Assembly: GCA_964017145.1 (NCBI GenBank)
Contig: OZ024841.1
Coordinates: forward strand, 4,030,001-4,094,000
Length of the DNA stretch: 64,000 nucleotides
From: Agrocybe praecox
Taxonomy: Eukaryota > Basidiomycota > Agaricomycetes > Agaricales > Agrocybaceae
Direction: 5' to 3'
Each line of letters opens with the position of its first letter. Positions within the stretch are counted from its first letter, which is position 1. Shown here piece after piece: positions 35,241-47,377 of the stretch. Both the position numbers and the translations under genes were made by a program. The notes under the pieces were generated by a model, which was not told the origin of the DNA, made no database searches, and worked only from the letters and a program-made list of their open reading frames with translations.

Positions 35241-38200
35241 TTCATAATTTAATCCCTATTCTGGATCTGACCTTGGACTTGATAGGTGGGAAGCAAGTCG
35301 AGAGACATTCGGGGCGGTTACCACTCTCTTCCTCCTCTGGTCCTTCCTTCCACTTCATTTCCCCCACATACATTCAACTGCTCCAGCACAGCCCATTCGA
35401 CTACCTACAACACCAAAAGAAATTCATAAAATTATAAAATGCGGCATCTTAGAATAAGCACGAAGAAAACAAAAATCGGAGCTCGTTGACAGAAGAACTG
35501 GTCGGAGACGGATGCGAGGACAATCAGTGCACGAGATTAGAACCGAGACAAATATATTTGTGGGCTCAGCTCCGACTACCTCATCTTCCTCGACGTATAT
35601 GGTTGCGCTTGCCTTCCATCTTTCCGGAATTCCTGCTTTCCCTGCCAGCGACCTTCTATTTCCTCTTGCCTTTGGTTGCCCTTGCGTTATCATGCATCAA
35701 TGTTTAGTTGCAGTAAGTTTTTCTTCCGTCATAATTTGCGACTAAAATTGACTTTTTATCTAGATTAGTTCCTCAAGTTGCAACTATCGAGATCGAAAAT
35801 AGTGGAAGTAGTATAACTACGTGCAAAGCGAATCTGAGGAATACACGAAATTATTCGCCTTGTGAGAAGACGTAAAAGAGGATAGACCCAACGGCAAGGA
35901 TTTGAGAAGGTTGTGTCGGACTAAAAATAATGTAGACTCAACATGTTTTTATTCGACGACGCGGCGTCTAGTATCATTGCCATGTAAGATTTGCATCGAG
36001 CACAAGGGTACAGACCATCATATGTATTTATAGGGATATGTTTATTTTTCCAAATTGCAAAATTCAAACACGTTATACGAAAGTGAGAAACGAGGACTGA
36101 GTACTTGACAAAATGCCGAAGGAAATCCGTATGGCATAATATGCCGCTTTGCGAGCGGGTTAAAGCCAGCCACATTCGAAGGAGGTGGGATTCCGGATTT
36201 GGCTATTCCATTGGCGTACTACAGCAGTTAATGGGTCAGAAATGTTGACTCGACATAGAAAGATCGATATCGAGATAATACATTATTAAGGGCTGGAATC
36301 ATTGCATCATACACGCATGGAGCCCTCTCAAAGGTGGACCAAAAAAGCATTGGCTGAAGGTCTATAATGAGTACGCTATCACGCGGGTACTGAGGGCGCA
36401 TATCATACCGGTACGATTTCGGATACACCCTTGCTGGATAGATTCAGGTAGGTGATAGTCGCTTCGCAGTCCGTATTTATGGTGGTCCAGAAACTGCTGA
36501 TTGTGCCAAGCTGGTCAATCATAGTCGGAATAGTCGTGTTCTATATGACCCCCAAGTTAGACCGGGCCGCTGCAATTGCTGCTTCTCATCCGCCAAGTTG
36601 TTCGTCGCCCTCAGTCGCTCTTCTCTGTGAAACCCTTCCTCTTGTCATTGTCTTTTCCTCCCAGTCGCGTAGTTTGTTCTCCCCTCCTCTCTTTCCACTC
36701 ATTTTTTCCTTCCCTCATTCTTCGCCTCTCCCAACCTATCAGTGCATTCGTTGGCAAGAGCAATCAAAGATAGCCAGATACCTCGCCTTGCCCCATCTTC
36801 TCGCCTTATTCTTCACCTCTTACTCTCTCTATAATCCGCTCGAAGACTTGCTTGAATTCAACTCTCATGTATCATGTGTCTCCCATATATCGAGCTCTCG
36901 TTTTTGTGTCATCCGATCTCCCTCCTTCCCTTCTTTAATTCTCGCCTTCTTTTGGCTCGTTCCCTTCCTTGCCTCCTTCTTTTCGTCACTCTTTCCCGCG
37001 AGCATATATGCCGGACATGTTGTGAACTTGGACCGCGTAAACAGAACGGTTAACGCTCGACTCCATTCGTCCTTCCAACACCCCTAGTTCCCACACATTA
37101 TTCATCTGTGCGTTGTTGAGGTTCTTCATCCACCCGCTGTAATTGCCCATTTTTCTTCAACTGTACATTGAGTTAGATCGCTCAATACTTTTCACCATCT
37201 GCTCGCCAGGAGTCGCTTCGTTTGTTCCGCCGCTTCTGGACCATATCTTGCGAAATATGCCACCATAATCCAATGACATGGTTCAGTAATCAAGGATAAC
37301 CACCGATATTTTAATTTCGATTTTCCCGACACTGTGATTGCCTATGTCTAGCTAGGTCTCCCTCCCTCATCTCATGCTTTTCCTTATCGTCTGGCTGGGA
37401 GGAGGAAAGTTGAAGTAAGGTGATAGCTGGTTGGTTGGATAAACGTGAAACGTGAACTTGGTTTTGATGGATTGACGTATGCTTATTTCACTATTCATGC
37501 GCACTCGAAGTGATTGTTCATTATGATATTATCGGTTTTGCGCCGATCAGGTATTACGCTCAAGGTCAGCGCACCCCACTCAAGTACTCAACCTTCAACC
37601 TTTCATCGTACACATGTCCCACTAGCGCGAAAGTGTTTGTATGGTGCAGGGCTCTACGACATCTGATTAGATTGGGTCGGCGGACATGTTTTGGTGTTAA
37701 CATTAGATTGTTGTTCAGGCCTATTCATTCGGAACACCATTTTTTGACTCGTGCTGGTCAAGCTGTTGAACGGGGATTTTCTAATAATCAGAGGATAGAA
37801 GCACTAGAAAACAACGGAATGTAACCGAAGAAAACATATGTAACAGTGTTATAGTAAGGGATGTATGCACTGGGTGCGTATGGCGTTCCGGTACGTGTCG
37901 TCCGTCGCTCTCTGCACGTTGATCTGTTAAAAAATGCTAGATTCTGCGGACTTTCTCTCTTCCTTGCTTCTCCTTCTCCGGTCTCTCCTTCTCCGCTTTC
38001 TCCGTCACCCACAGTCGCTCTCTCATTGCTCCTCTACGCTATGCTTCATTTCTTGACAAATCCTTTGGCTTCCACTTAACTTGGAAGCTGTGAGCGCCGT
38101 CAAAGTGTACCTCTGCAGCGCATTTTCAGAACTGTGTGTATCAACATAATATGCCCTTAGATGATGTGGGATGTTTTCATCAATAACAGGAACTAACCAT

Positions 38201-38241
38201 CCTCCGGAGAAAGTGATTTGGAAGCGGTGGTTGGGCAATCT
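35241..38241. other. Long intergenic region with CT-rich tracts
   Basis: Three kilobases without a supported gene. 36580-37010 and 37940-38040 are strongly pyrimidine-rich on the plus strand (CTTCTCC and CTCTC runs). The 211-codon frame at 36452-37087 follows from this composition rather than from coding. Such CT tracts often lie near fungal transcription starts, but no gene follows. Confidence 0.5.
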
Positions 38242-38249
38242 TCGGAAAC

Positions 38250-38902
38250 TAAGGCTCCAACCGTTTAGTTTGCGTTTAAATCTTTTCGCAAACTAAACGG
38301 AAACAGTTATAAACGTTTACAAACTGTTTGTAAACGGTAGTTTATACCGCGGCTAGAATTTATTCGGCGTGTACCAGCTACAGATGAATTACAAAAGGGA
38401 ACAAAGCTACGAGAGTGGACGTAAACGGTGAAGTCATATCAAACCTTGATCCAGGTCGTGCCGAGATGAACAGAATAGTCGTTCAACTGATACACTTGCT
38501 CTGAATTCTGGAATCCTAGTAGAGTATGACGAGGAAGTCCCTACCAAGTCATTTTAGAGGTTATGAGTTTACATCGATAAACTGAGTTTTGGTGGTAAGT
38601 ACTAAGGATGAAAAAAGGTCGATCAAATGTCAGGTGCCGACGGTGTCCTGATGGGTGCAGTCAACTCCGGCACAGGTTCAGCAGATTCATATCCCTCAAG
38701 AGCACGCTTGAGCAGAGTCAGCAAATTGGCGGCACGCTCGCCGGACACGACGATCAAAGAAATATACCGAAATTATGATCACCGGTATCGAGGAAATCCC
38801 CTTGGCGTCGAACCGTTTGAAACCGTTTGTTTATCGTTTACAGTGATCCTTCAAACTAAACTAAACGGTAAACGGTAAACAAACGAAACGGTTGCAGCCT
38901 TA
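38250..38902. mobile_element. hAT-like MITE
   Basis: A 653-bp non-coding element with inverted ends TAAGGCTCCAACCGTTT (left) and TAAGGCTGCAACCGTTT (right, read inward). A perfect 8-bp target duplication TCGGAAAC flanks it (38242-38249 and 38903-38910). The 8-bp TSD and a TA-starting TIR point to the hAT superfamily. Many AAACGGT/ACCGTTT repeats lie inside both ends, as expected for transposase-binding subterminal repeats. No transposase is encoded. Confidence 0.88.
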
Positions 38903-39019
38903 TCGGAAACCCCTTGCGTCAAAAAGTAAACTACGTGTATGGAATTCTGTAGATGAACCACCATATACTGTACATAACCGAATCGTAGCAAATCTACAAT
39001 TTCCACCCTTTAATCTTAG

Positions 39020-39814
39020 CTACCGCATTTCAAAATATTCACTAATTCGAACAGCGAGCTCCACCTCGTCATCATATCGATGATTTACCGTCTCCTTAAA
39101 CATGGTCCACCAACCCTCCATATCGCCGCGGGCAGCGTACACCCTGGTATAGTCCCAATACTCAGGGAACCAACCCGATGTCTCCCAATCAATAATGACA
39201 ATGCAACCATCATTCCAGAGAATGTTGTGAGGTCCAAGATCCCCATGCGAGAAGACAGTCTTGTACTGCTTTCCATAAATTCTGGACAGTGCTTCCTGCA
39301 CACGAGGATAACGTTCAGGATTAGCGCGGAGGGTGTCGTGGCCTAGGAACCGGTGGAAGGTGGCATGATTATCGAATGGGCCCCATACACCGCTCTCTAC
39401 TCGAGAGTCGATAAGACCTGACCCGTCTACTGCCTGTATGCGTTCTGGATGCGGGGACTTTAGTGCATGCAATTGATCGAGGCAGCTCTTCAATTGCGCC
39501 ATAGAGCTACGCTGTTCTTCCGGAGACAGACGGTACCAAACATCTTCAAGAACAGGTCCATCGATTGATTCTTGGACGATATGAACAACTCCACGAACGG
39601 TAAAAACGTCTAGGACACGAGGAACACGGATTGTAGTGTTTTGCGCGATATAATCCATGGTCAATGCCTCCTGGAGGCGCACCCGAGAGCCCCGTTTGGT
39701 AAACTTGCTGCTTTTGAATCTAAATAAATGATGGTGCCGCATTGCCTTGCTGATATGCGCCTTGATCTTGTATTTCAATAGTTCTAAGCACCGAAGCTCG
39801 CGAACACGCGGCAT
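39020..39814 (-). CDS. APH-family kinase-like phosphotransferase
   Basis: An intronless 264-codon frame starts at the ATG at 39814. It shows the aminoglycoside phosphotransferase-like fold signatures: the catalytic loop FSHGDLGPHNILW (HGDxxxxN) and the metal-binding IVIIDWETSGWFPEYWDYT. The N-lobe has LQEALTMDYIAQNTTIRVPR and VVHIVQESIDGP. This family is expanded in Agaricomycetes and its substrates are mostly unknown; homology does not mean drug resistance. At 264 residues it is near the short end for the family, so an upstream exon is possible, though none could be joined. Its start faces the DUF6914-like gene 750 bp away. Confidence 0.88.
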   Translation of the reverse strand: MPRVRELRCLELLKYKIKAHISKAMRHHHLFRFKSSKFTKRGSRVRLQEALTMDYIAQNTTIRVPRVLDVFTVRGVVHIVQESIDGPVLEDVWYRLSPEEQRSSMAQLKSCLDQLHALKSPHPERIQAVDGSGLIDSRVESGVWGPFDNHATFHRFLGHDTLRANPERYPRVQEALSRIYGKQYKTVFSHGDLGPHNILWNDGCIVIIDWETSGWFPEYWDYTRVYAARGDMEGWWTMFKETVNHRYDDEVELAVRISEYFEMR

Positions 39815-40566
39815 GAGATATGCTGGCAGGCTAGCACGAACTTCAGTGTCAACGTTCTGAAAAGAAGCAACTTGATATACGAAGTATCCGTCTTGTTCTC
39901 TTCCACTTCCTTCGTCGTAGGCATAGGTTTTTCATGAACCAGGCTTAACATTAATGACAGCAGAAATGGATGTGATGGGTGAGAGGACAGCGAGGCTCGT
40001 GACGTGCCCAGCTGTGATCGATCGTGACCCGTGACGGCGGCCCAGATTTGATATGACTGGACAAGGACAGCCTTGTTCAAGAAAACAATAAACACCACCC
40101 ACTACTTTCAAGTCAAATCTGAGTCGCTTTAGATATCGCCCACTTCCACATTGAATTCGAATTTGGGCATGTTAATTGTAAATGATATGAATACAAAAGG
40201 GTCGCAATGTACTGATAGATGCTTTCTATAAGTGGCCCTTATAATTGTCCCTTGCTTTCGAAATCGCTGGTGGAAATAAATGTAAAGGACTTGTATCAGC
40301 GTTCTGCCGGCTTGGTCCCAATTGTTCTTAGAGGCTTGAAGTTAGAGAGCATTCTTGTCCAGCGGCTCTTGTTTTCTTCAGACAACACCATCTCTATTAG
40401 TCGAAGAGTCGTGGAAGAGAAGTTTATTGTTCAGGCCGTTGAAAAGACTGGCAGTTTTGAATCTTTTTAATTTCATCTTTAGCCCCACATTTGACTACGT
40501 TCACTGTTCTTCGATTGCATTTCAATCTACACTCTCATACACTACTCCATTAGTTCATCAGTTACG

Positions 40567-41183
40567 ATGCCGACAGGAAACAAACTGCGATTATACCTAG
40601 CGTACTGGAAGAGGCAACCGTCGCCAGCGAACCCTGAGAAATATCATGTTGGCCTCATTCTCAGTCCCAAGAACCCAAAGAATGATGAAATAAGTGCCAT
40701 GATATACCATGCAATCAATCCAATCGACAGGGAAACTCTTGTACAGACCTGGAAGTTTGAACCAAGGGAGACTCGGCCCCGGACAGTCAGGCTCGTTGGC
40801 TGCATGCTGCTCGGCAAGGTCCCGCCAAAATTTAAAGTGGAAGCCATTACAGAACTGCTCAGGAAGGTCCATGTTCCGAGTCCAGAAGAAGCACAGGCGG
40901 AAAATTGGTGTTGTCGTCATTGGGTCTTAGATGCTTTGGTGGTGAGTACACAACGACTTCAGTTGATCATAGCCTGACTTTTCTTTTTTCTTTCTTGCAG
41001 CTTCTGCAGACGGAAGGTGTTATTCCAGAGCTTCCCGGTTCTCCTAACGAAATGTGGGAGATCGGCTATGACTTTGTCGAGAGGACGACCAATGGAAATC
41101 CGGTTCACAGAGAACCGCTTTATACCTGTGACACATCTGGCAAAGAAATAGTCAGCGAAATCGCTTCTTTAAATGTAAATTGA
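40567..41183 (+). CDS. DUF6914-like protein
   Basis: Two exons (40567-40941, 41001-41183) join at a GTGAGT donor and TTGCAG acceptor to about 185 residues. The pattern LRLYLAYWKRQ, then KYHVGLILSPKN, a central RLVGCMLLGKV and ENWCCRHWVLDAL fits the small fungal family I know as DUF6914, proteins of unknown function common in basidiomycetes. Lys/Pro-rich near the start; no signal peptide or membrane segment. The family call is from memory of the pattern. Confidence 0.7.
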
Positions 41184-43988
41184 GAGCAACGTGAATCCAG
41201 ACTGAAATCTATATGCTGGAATATCGGAAGGCTGTGCGAGCATGTGCAATGCATTCCAGTCTCCATTTTTTGTACTAGTCATCTCCATTCTGGCGTTTAG
41301 TATCTTGTTCTGGTTTTCTTATTGTTTCGCAGAGTATACAAGTACATGATTTTGTATGTAGCATCCGTTTGCCGCGTCCGCCCCATCTTCCGTCATAGTA
41401 GTGGACAAGCACGATGTCCCAAAATTGTATCGCTTATTTCAACACTATACGAGTAAACTGTTAATGTGGATTAGTATTATTACTGCGTTTCTGACAGTCC
41501 GACTTGTTGGCGACCTGTTTCCTTGCAGCAGCAGCAGCAGCACCGACGGCTTATCGTGCGCCTGCGGTTCTGAGTGCATCACCTCAAGCACTAGCACCAG
41601 CGCATAAGTATCTCGGTTCCTCCTATCCAAATATCTGCGACGACTGCTCCGGCTGTTCTTGCTACTCCGGTGTCAGCGCCTACAAAGGATGAATCAGAAT
41701 TTCCCGTGGCACAAGATTATTGACCACGATCAAATAAATATCAAGAAACTTTGAATGAAGAGTGATGCAGACGAGTCGATATCCATCCTTAGATGCCGGT
41801 ATGTACCAAGTATGAACAACATCATTACCGGAATTTACAGGAGTCGCCCCACCACTTCGTCACGCAACCTGGAGAGATGTGTGGCTCTTGGAACGAACAA
41901 ACATCTGATTTGTGGAAGGCCGAATACATAATCGAACCGAGAGAAAACGGGATTGAAATACAGTAAGCAAAGGGACGTGCGATCTGCCATCTTTTCTTGA
42001 AGTCGGAGTGAGAGCGTTTTCAACACCGTTGTACGTGACAGCGAGCTCGTCTCCGGATCCGGAGAGGACGCGGGAGTGGATCATCGATGTAATTTCCATC
42101 CGCTGGGCGTTTTACTGATTTGTACCGTTTCTGACATGATTATTTGACTGGGTAAACGTTGGTGCAGTACTTCGTTAGGGTTAGAAACTTTTATAGTACG
42201 TTCGCTTCCATCGAGAAGTTCGAGAGTACGAAAGGGTAATCGGAACCAAATGTATTTTTGCCGCTAGCTTGACACGTATTTTCTCCCGGGGAAAAAAGTC
42301 TCCGGATTCATTTCAGCAGAGAAGTAGACATACGTACACAGTTAAATCAGCATGCCGCGAATTCAACGTCCCTAGAAAGGAATACGGCCTTATTTATGGA
42401 ACGGCGCTACGATGCACCGGAATCTATTTTTGGGCATCCGATTAGAGAACCCATATTTTTTACAACCGAGGATTGGTGTGGTGATTTCGCAGGGATATAT
42501 ATCGATACTTGAGCTTTCCCGATTGGAGTGTCAATGTCAGCTTGGTAGTGTATCGTATCCAAGTCCGAATTCGAGTCTGAGTCTGAGTAGACCTGCGTAT
42601 ATCATCCATCTATACATTCATCCAGCTGCATCAAGGAGGCGGACGTGAGGCGTCGTAGTACCTGTTCTCGATCTGCAAATGCTAAGCGCTAAGCCCTCAC
42701 CTTTACCAATTCTCAGATCTTATTATATACATACCGCACTGTACACCAATCATCGATGCATCACTTGTCACAGACCACTGCTATAAGCTGACAAAATTGG
42801 CATTGACCCATGAGGTCCGACGGTAGAAACTGGAAAGTGGATGTCCTGACTCCTCCACGACACGACCACAGGCACAGACGCACATGCAGGCGCACGCATC
42901 ACCAGGAATTAAGTAACCAACTAAAGCTGGAGTTGATTGTACCCTACGACCTTGAGGATCGCAGTACTTGGATAGATACTTGGAGAGAGAGATACGAAGG
43001 AAGGGTGATTCTGGATTGATTCTCTTCGTGACGTGTTCGAAGGCGCACGGGTGACGACTCGGCAGCGCGGCTTCAATGTCCCAAATTCCCATATCGGCCC
43101 TATCGGCATGTGGCTGGGACATCCGAAAAAGGCCGGGCCCGAATATGAATCTAAAAATAAAAATAAACATGAACGTACTAATCAAACTTACCGAGGCCCT
43201 ACTAGTAGCTAGGTACATTATCATATGCCCATGCAATTCATGTCTGTCTAGTCTAGGAAATAGCATTCAACCTTAGGAAATAGCACTCGAAGAGGTCTTA
43301 AGTGCTTTATGTACTTGCGAACTTCTCCAGAACAATGATATCATCTCTGTCGACAATCAAGCAGATCGACGTATGGGTTATAGCATATACGTCGTTGTCG
43401 CAGGTTGGTCGCTAACCGAAAGTGATACATAATGATCATGCATATGACTGAACAACGTAACACTCAACGATGCGGAAGCGAGGAAGGGAGATTAGGTCTT
43501 GCATCATGTTGATGGGATGCAAAGACAAACAAATAAATTAGGGAAAAAGCGCAAGGTATTGTATTTGACAGGGTGTGAAGTCATGAAGGGTATATGCAAC
43601 AAGGACGAGAAAGATCCAAGAAAAGAGGGGAATTATGTACAGCAACAACTACATCAAAAATAGAACAACAACAACAACAACACTACGCCACGACGAGAAT
43701 ACTAGAAGATTGACGTAAAAAAAACCGTAATTACGATGAAAAGTGTTTCCAAGGCGGGCGTAAGTTTAAATAATGAACGAGTATAGTCCATCATCGTTCA
43801 AGGATGCATCATGATACAACAAGTTCAACAGCAACAACCAATATGTACATCATGCATAGACGCATTCCATCGACCTAATGACATTAATTCGGACATAACA
43901 GAAAGATGATTAGGAGCTATAAAAAGAAAAGTGATATGATTGTCAACTCACATTTTTACAACACCGTTGAATACTCTCCGGACTCCGA
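41184..43988. other. Intergenic, no supported gene
   Basis: Contains a short (CAG) run at 41527-41543, a fragment encoding an Ala-rich stretch after it, and otherwise featureless sequence. A minus-strand frame at 42781-43266 has no protein-like pattern. An AAC-repeat (AACAACAACAACAAC) lies near 43665. Confidence 0.5.
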
Positions 43989-44610
43989 TTACAAGAACAG
44001 AGGAACGGCAGCAGCAGCAACGACGAGCCCAAACGCGCCCATAGCATTCGCTTTGACGCCCATAGCGCTGCTGGGAGTCTGACTAGCCCCAGCGGAGGAT
44101 GGGGCGGTGCTCGAACCAGCAGCTGAAGAGCTTCCCAATCCAGAAACGACAGGGATCAGGCCCGTGGAGGTAGTCAGGCCGATGCTAGTGCCAGAAGACA
44201 CGGGGATGGTGGCGGTCGTGCCAGTTACCGAGATGACAGGTGCGGTGCCAGTGAGTGCAGACACGGCAGGTTTGGAGGAAGATGCAGCGTGCGAGGCGGG
44301 GGTTCCAGAGGCAGCGACGGAGCCAGAGGGAGATACGGGGTGCGAAGCGGGGACGCTGGAGTGGGCCGGTGCGCTGCTGCCGGTGTGTGCGCCTGCAGAT
44401 GAGGAGTGGCTAAAAAAACGTGGTTAGCACGTGAGAGCAAACGACGTTCAAGACTTACTGTCCAGTGTGGGCTACAGTGACACTCGGACTAGATGCGTGT
44501 CCACCAGACGAGCTAGCGCCGCCACCGCCAGTGACCGTAACGGTGACCGTCGTCGTGTTGGCTAGGACACCAGCAGCAGCAGCGAGGGTGAAAAGGGCAA
44601 AAGAACGCAT
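43989..44610 (-). CDS. GPI-type Ser/Thr/Ala-rich cell-wall protein
   Basis: Two exons (44610-44459, 44409-43989) give about 190 residues. The start MRSFALFTLAAAAGVLA is a signal peptide. The body is almost entirely Ser, Thr, Ala, Gly and Val with TVTVTVTGGGG near the start, a likely target for O-mannosylation. The C-terminus ends in a hydrophobic tail (GAFGLVVAAAAVPLFL) preceded by small residues, the pattern of a GPI-anchor signal. It probably sits on the cell surface. A TATAAAG box lies about 80 bp upstream (44690). The intron is 49 bp. Confidence 0.85.
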
Positions 44611-45446
44611 ATTGAGTGATGCTAATGAACGACTGGGTGCTGAGGATGAAGCAAAGGCAGGAAGAAAAGGGGTTTGCGAATCATTCCAACTCTTTATACC
44701 CTTCCTGAAGGTTCGAATGAATCTTTCTTTTCTTTCCTCCTGACAGCCTAAATGATGTATTAAATCAGCACGTTGTAAAGAAGAAAACCTATAAATAACT
44801 ATGGCAGCAAAATAAATAGATTCCTGACTAGTTTTTGACGCTTGACATCGTACATGAACCAATCATGAAGGCGTGCATTTTATGTATTGTCGGCTTTCTG
44901 TATGTTCCAGCATGCAGTTTGATTTGATTTAATATGACAAAGAGTATGAGTCTGCATGTCGCCAATAAGGTTCCCCCAAGCAAAGTTAAATATGTAGGTG
45001 TGATGGATGGATGGCGTTTGGGTTCGCCAGTCGGGATTCTTCCGGCGTTAAGAGTCGAGTCGGTCGTAGTAGTCCCACTCATCGTACATAGCCCCGACGA
45101 GCTTGAGAGCGAACTCGAGCCTCGAACAACCGGCGTCTCACGATCGAAGAAAGAATCATCAAAGGCCTTCGATAGACGCCTATCTAAGTATTATCTAAGG
45201 CTGTCTAAGGCTCGTAGACTGCATCAATTGTGATTCTAGCTTTGGTTCATACTTCTGTACCATGTGCTTCCACCCGGTTGGCGATCATTTGGCTATAGCC
45301 CCTTTACGTCTTTATTTCATTCTCTTCATAAATTCGAAGGAGATAGCTGTGGGTTCATGTTAGTGGACCGTCGCTTATTTACGTAGGATGACGATCGAGG
45401 AAACATTGATCCAAATTCGCCAAATTCCAATAATAACTTGTCGAGG
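44611..45446. other. Promoter of the wall-protein gene and intergenic DNA
   Basis: A TATAAAG element lies near 44690 on the minus strand. Beyond it no gene is visible. TATCTAAG-like short repeats occur at 45180-45210. Confidence 0.5.
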
Positions 45447-45499
45447 CAGCACTAAGCACCCCAGGGCGGGTTTTTTTCCCCAGTCGAACTCCCCGTCGT

Positions 45500-45730
45500 T
45501 CGAGTCATGAATTCCTGTCCAACGGTTGGCTATAACCCGCGCGACGAGCCAAATACCCGCCTGCCTGGTTATTCTTAACGGGTTGATGGCGGGTTGTAAT
45601 AAATATGTTTATGTCGGAAAAAACCCGCCACGTATTTATCATCCCACGGGTTATTTGAGCCAGGTACGCAGGTTTACGCGCCCTGTTTAAACAACCTGTT
45701 TTTCTGGGCATTCACAACCCGTTAGATTCC
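45500..45730. repeat. Left subterminal repeats of the CACTA element
   Basis: Repeated ACCCGC, ACGGGTT and ACCCG motifs in both orientations, for example TACCCGCC, AACGGGTTG, GGCGGGTTG, AACCCGCC, CACGGGTT and CAACCCGTT. The matching set lies at 51120-51290. They are likely binding sites for an element-encoded protein, possibly the AT-hook protein. Confidence 0.75.
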
Positions 45731-46070
45731 TTGTCTTTCTAGTTGCGTTCACTCGTTTTTCTTAATCACGCAGCAGGGTAAAATTACCAGTATGACTAAT
45801 TTGAATAAATTGATTCGAAGGGGTGAAAGACCCAGCTACACGAGCAATTTATAGTATGTTAAAATATGCGCCAATAAGCAATAATTTAAACAATATAGAT
45901 AAAAAATAAATAGAACTTGAAAAGAGAGACTTGCCCGTCATCGGGGCTTTTGGTTGAGCAACGCTAGCATCAGCTGCGCGCAGGGCTCGGACACGAGCAG
46001 ACTGATACTAAAATAAATATAGTAAGTTGCACACGAAATCGCCGTTAACAGAATAAAAATTAATTACCAA

Positions 46071-47099
46071 TCACATCTCTTGTTCGAGCTCGTCATCATC
46101 AATACGACGTTTTTTGTGAAGGGTTCGGGGGCCGTCACTGTCATCGTGGCTATCGTCATCGGATTCTGTTCCATTCTGGTCACTGTTGTCATCCCCATCT
46201 TCTTCATTTTCGCCTTCTTCTTCGTTGTCTTCCCTCACCGCCTTCTTGCGCAAGCCACGAAGGTACTGTTTGACCATGTCGGCTGTAGCCCAGTCTCCAG
46301 GGAAACAGCGGTTATCGAGATAAGGGTAAAGCTTTCTCATCTATATGATAATGATCAGATTTGATTAGATATAATTGGTATCTATAAACGACCACTTACT
46401 CTGCGGTAGATATGCCCGAGTTTTTCGACATCTTGCCGGCTGAACTTGAGGTTTACGTCGAGTTTGGCATTGTGGACTTCAATATGCAATGTACGCTATA
46501 AATAAATAAGCACGACGTAAGCGCTAGCACATCAGTTTCACGAACATCAAATGATGTGACTCACTGTGATGTTGTTATAAAGCCTTCTCTTATGAGACAA
46601 CCCCATCGTCTTGCACAGCTGAAAACCCTTCTTCTTGCTTCCCGCCTCCCCCTTTGGTCTTTCGATGGGTATGATGTTGTCATTACCTTGGCTTTGAACA
46701 GCGCCCTCCGCCAATGTTGCTCGTCCTGCACGGATCATTATGAATCAAGAATTGTGTGAAGTAAGGCAAGCACTCACGTTCGGCACGAGCAAGAGCCTCG
46801 CGCAGCATCTTGTTTTCCTCCGCGATGGCTTGGGCATGAGATTGTGTGGTGTCGTCACTGGTTGGGGCATCACTGCTGCTAGGTAAAGTCCCACTTTTAG
46901 CTGTGAGTGGACTGTGCTGACGCTGTGCAGATTGTGCCTTGTCAGTGTTCTTCGGGCGTCCGCGTGGCCTACCTGGGGCTGAACTAGACGACGTGGTGGT
47001 TGAAACAGGCGTTACTGGCGTCGCTGGGGTAGCACCCTTGGACTTTGCTGATCCCTTGCCCGTCGGCTTTGTCGTCTTCGTTGATGGACCTTTCGCCAT
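46071..47099 (-). CDS. AT-hook accessory protein of the CACTA element
   Basis: Four exons (47099-46778, 46725-46565, 46495-46400, 46340-46071) give about 282 residues. The first exon is Lys/Ser/Thr/Pro-rich and holds an AT-hook (GRPRGRPK), a minor-groove DNA-binding motif, then a short coiled coil (AIAEENKMLREALARAE). The middle is basic; the last exon has LYPYLDNRCFPGDWATADMV and an acidic tail with a nuclear-signal-like KKRR. The ATG at 47099 faces the Tnp2 ATG 278 bp away. By analogy with plant TnpA it may bind subterminal repeats; that is inference, as I see no homology to TnpA. Similar proteins recur beside Agaricomycete Tnp2 genes as I recall. Confidence 0.8.
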
Positions 47100-47377
47100 C
47101 ACTTACCGTGACCAGGGCAGATGAAGGGGATGGATTGGGATTTGGTCGGGAGGATGGATGGAGGACGGAGGGAACCTTTGGAGGATGGAGGGACTTGCGG
47201 ATCGATCATGGTTGATCATGGTAAGTTTTTTTTCATGATCATGGTGGCTGTAACTCTGACCTATGGTGTCAGGTGACTTTCGGCACCTTCATACATCGCG
47301 TCAGACCTAGGATAGTTATAATCTGCATTTGTACACTATATCTTGCTAATGAGAATAGCATACCGACCCATCTGACT
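47100..47377. promoter_or_regulatory. Bidirectional promoter of the CACTA element
   Basis: A 278-bp gap separates two divergent ATGs (47099 minus, 47378 plus). It contains a GATCATGG-type repeat (GATCATGGTTGATCATGG, then ATGATCATGG at 47200-47245) that could be an operator. Confidence 0.5.

Noticed and set aside
36452..37087. 211-residue hydrophobic frame
   Set aside because: Caused by a long pyrimidine-rich tract that gives Ser, Leu, Phe and Pro; no start context, introns or motifs.
42781..43266. 161-residue minus frame
   Set aside because: No recognisable motif, a Cys/Met-poor-quality pattern and strong plus-strand shadows.
47273..47377. Upstream ATG at 47273 as the Tnp2 start
   Set aside because: The added 35 residues are hydrophobic and atypical; the zinc-finger-like N-terminus follows the ATG at 47378.
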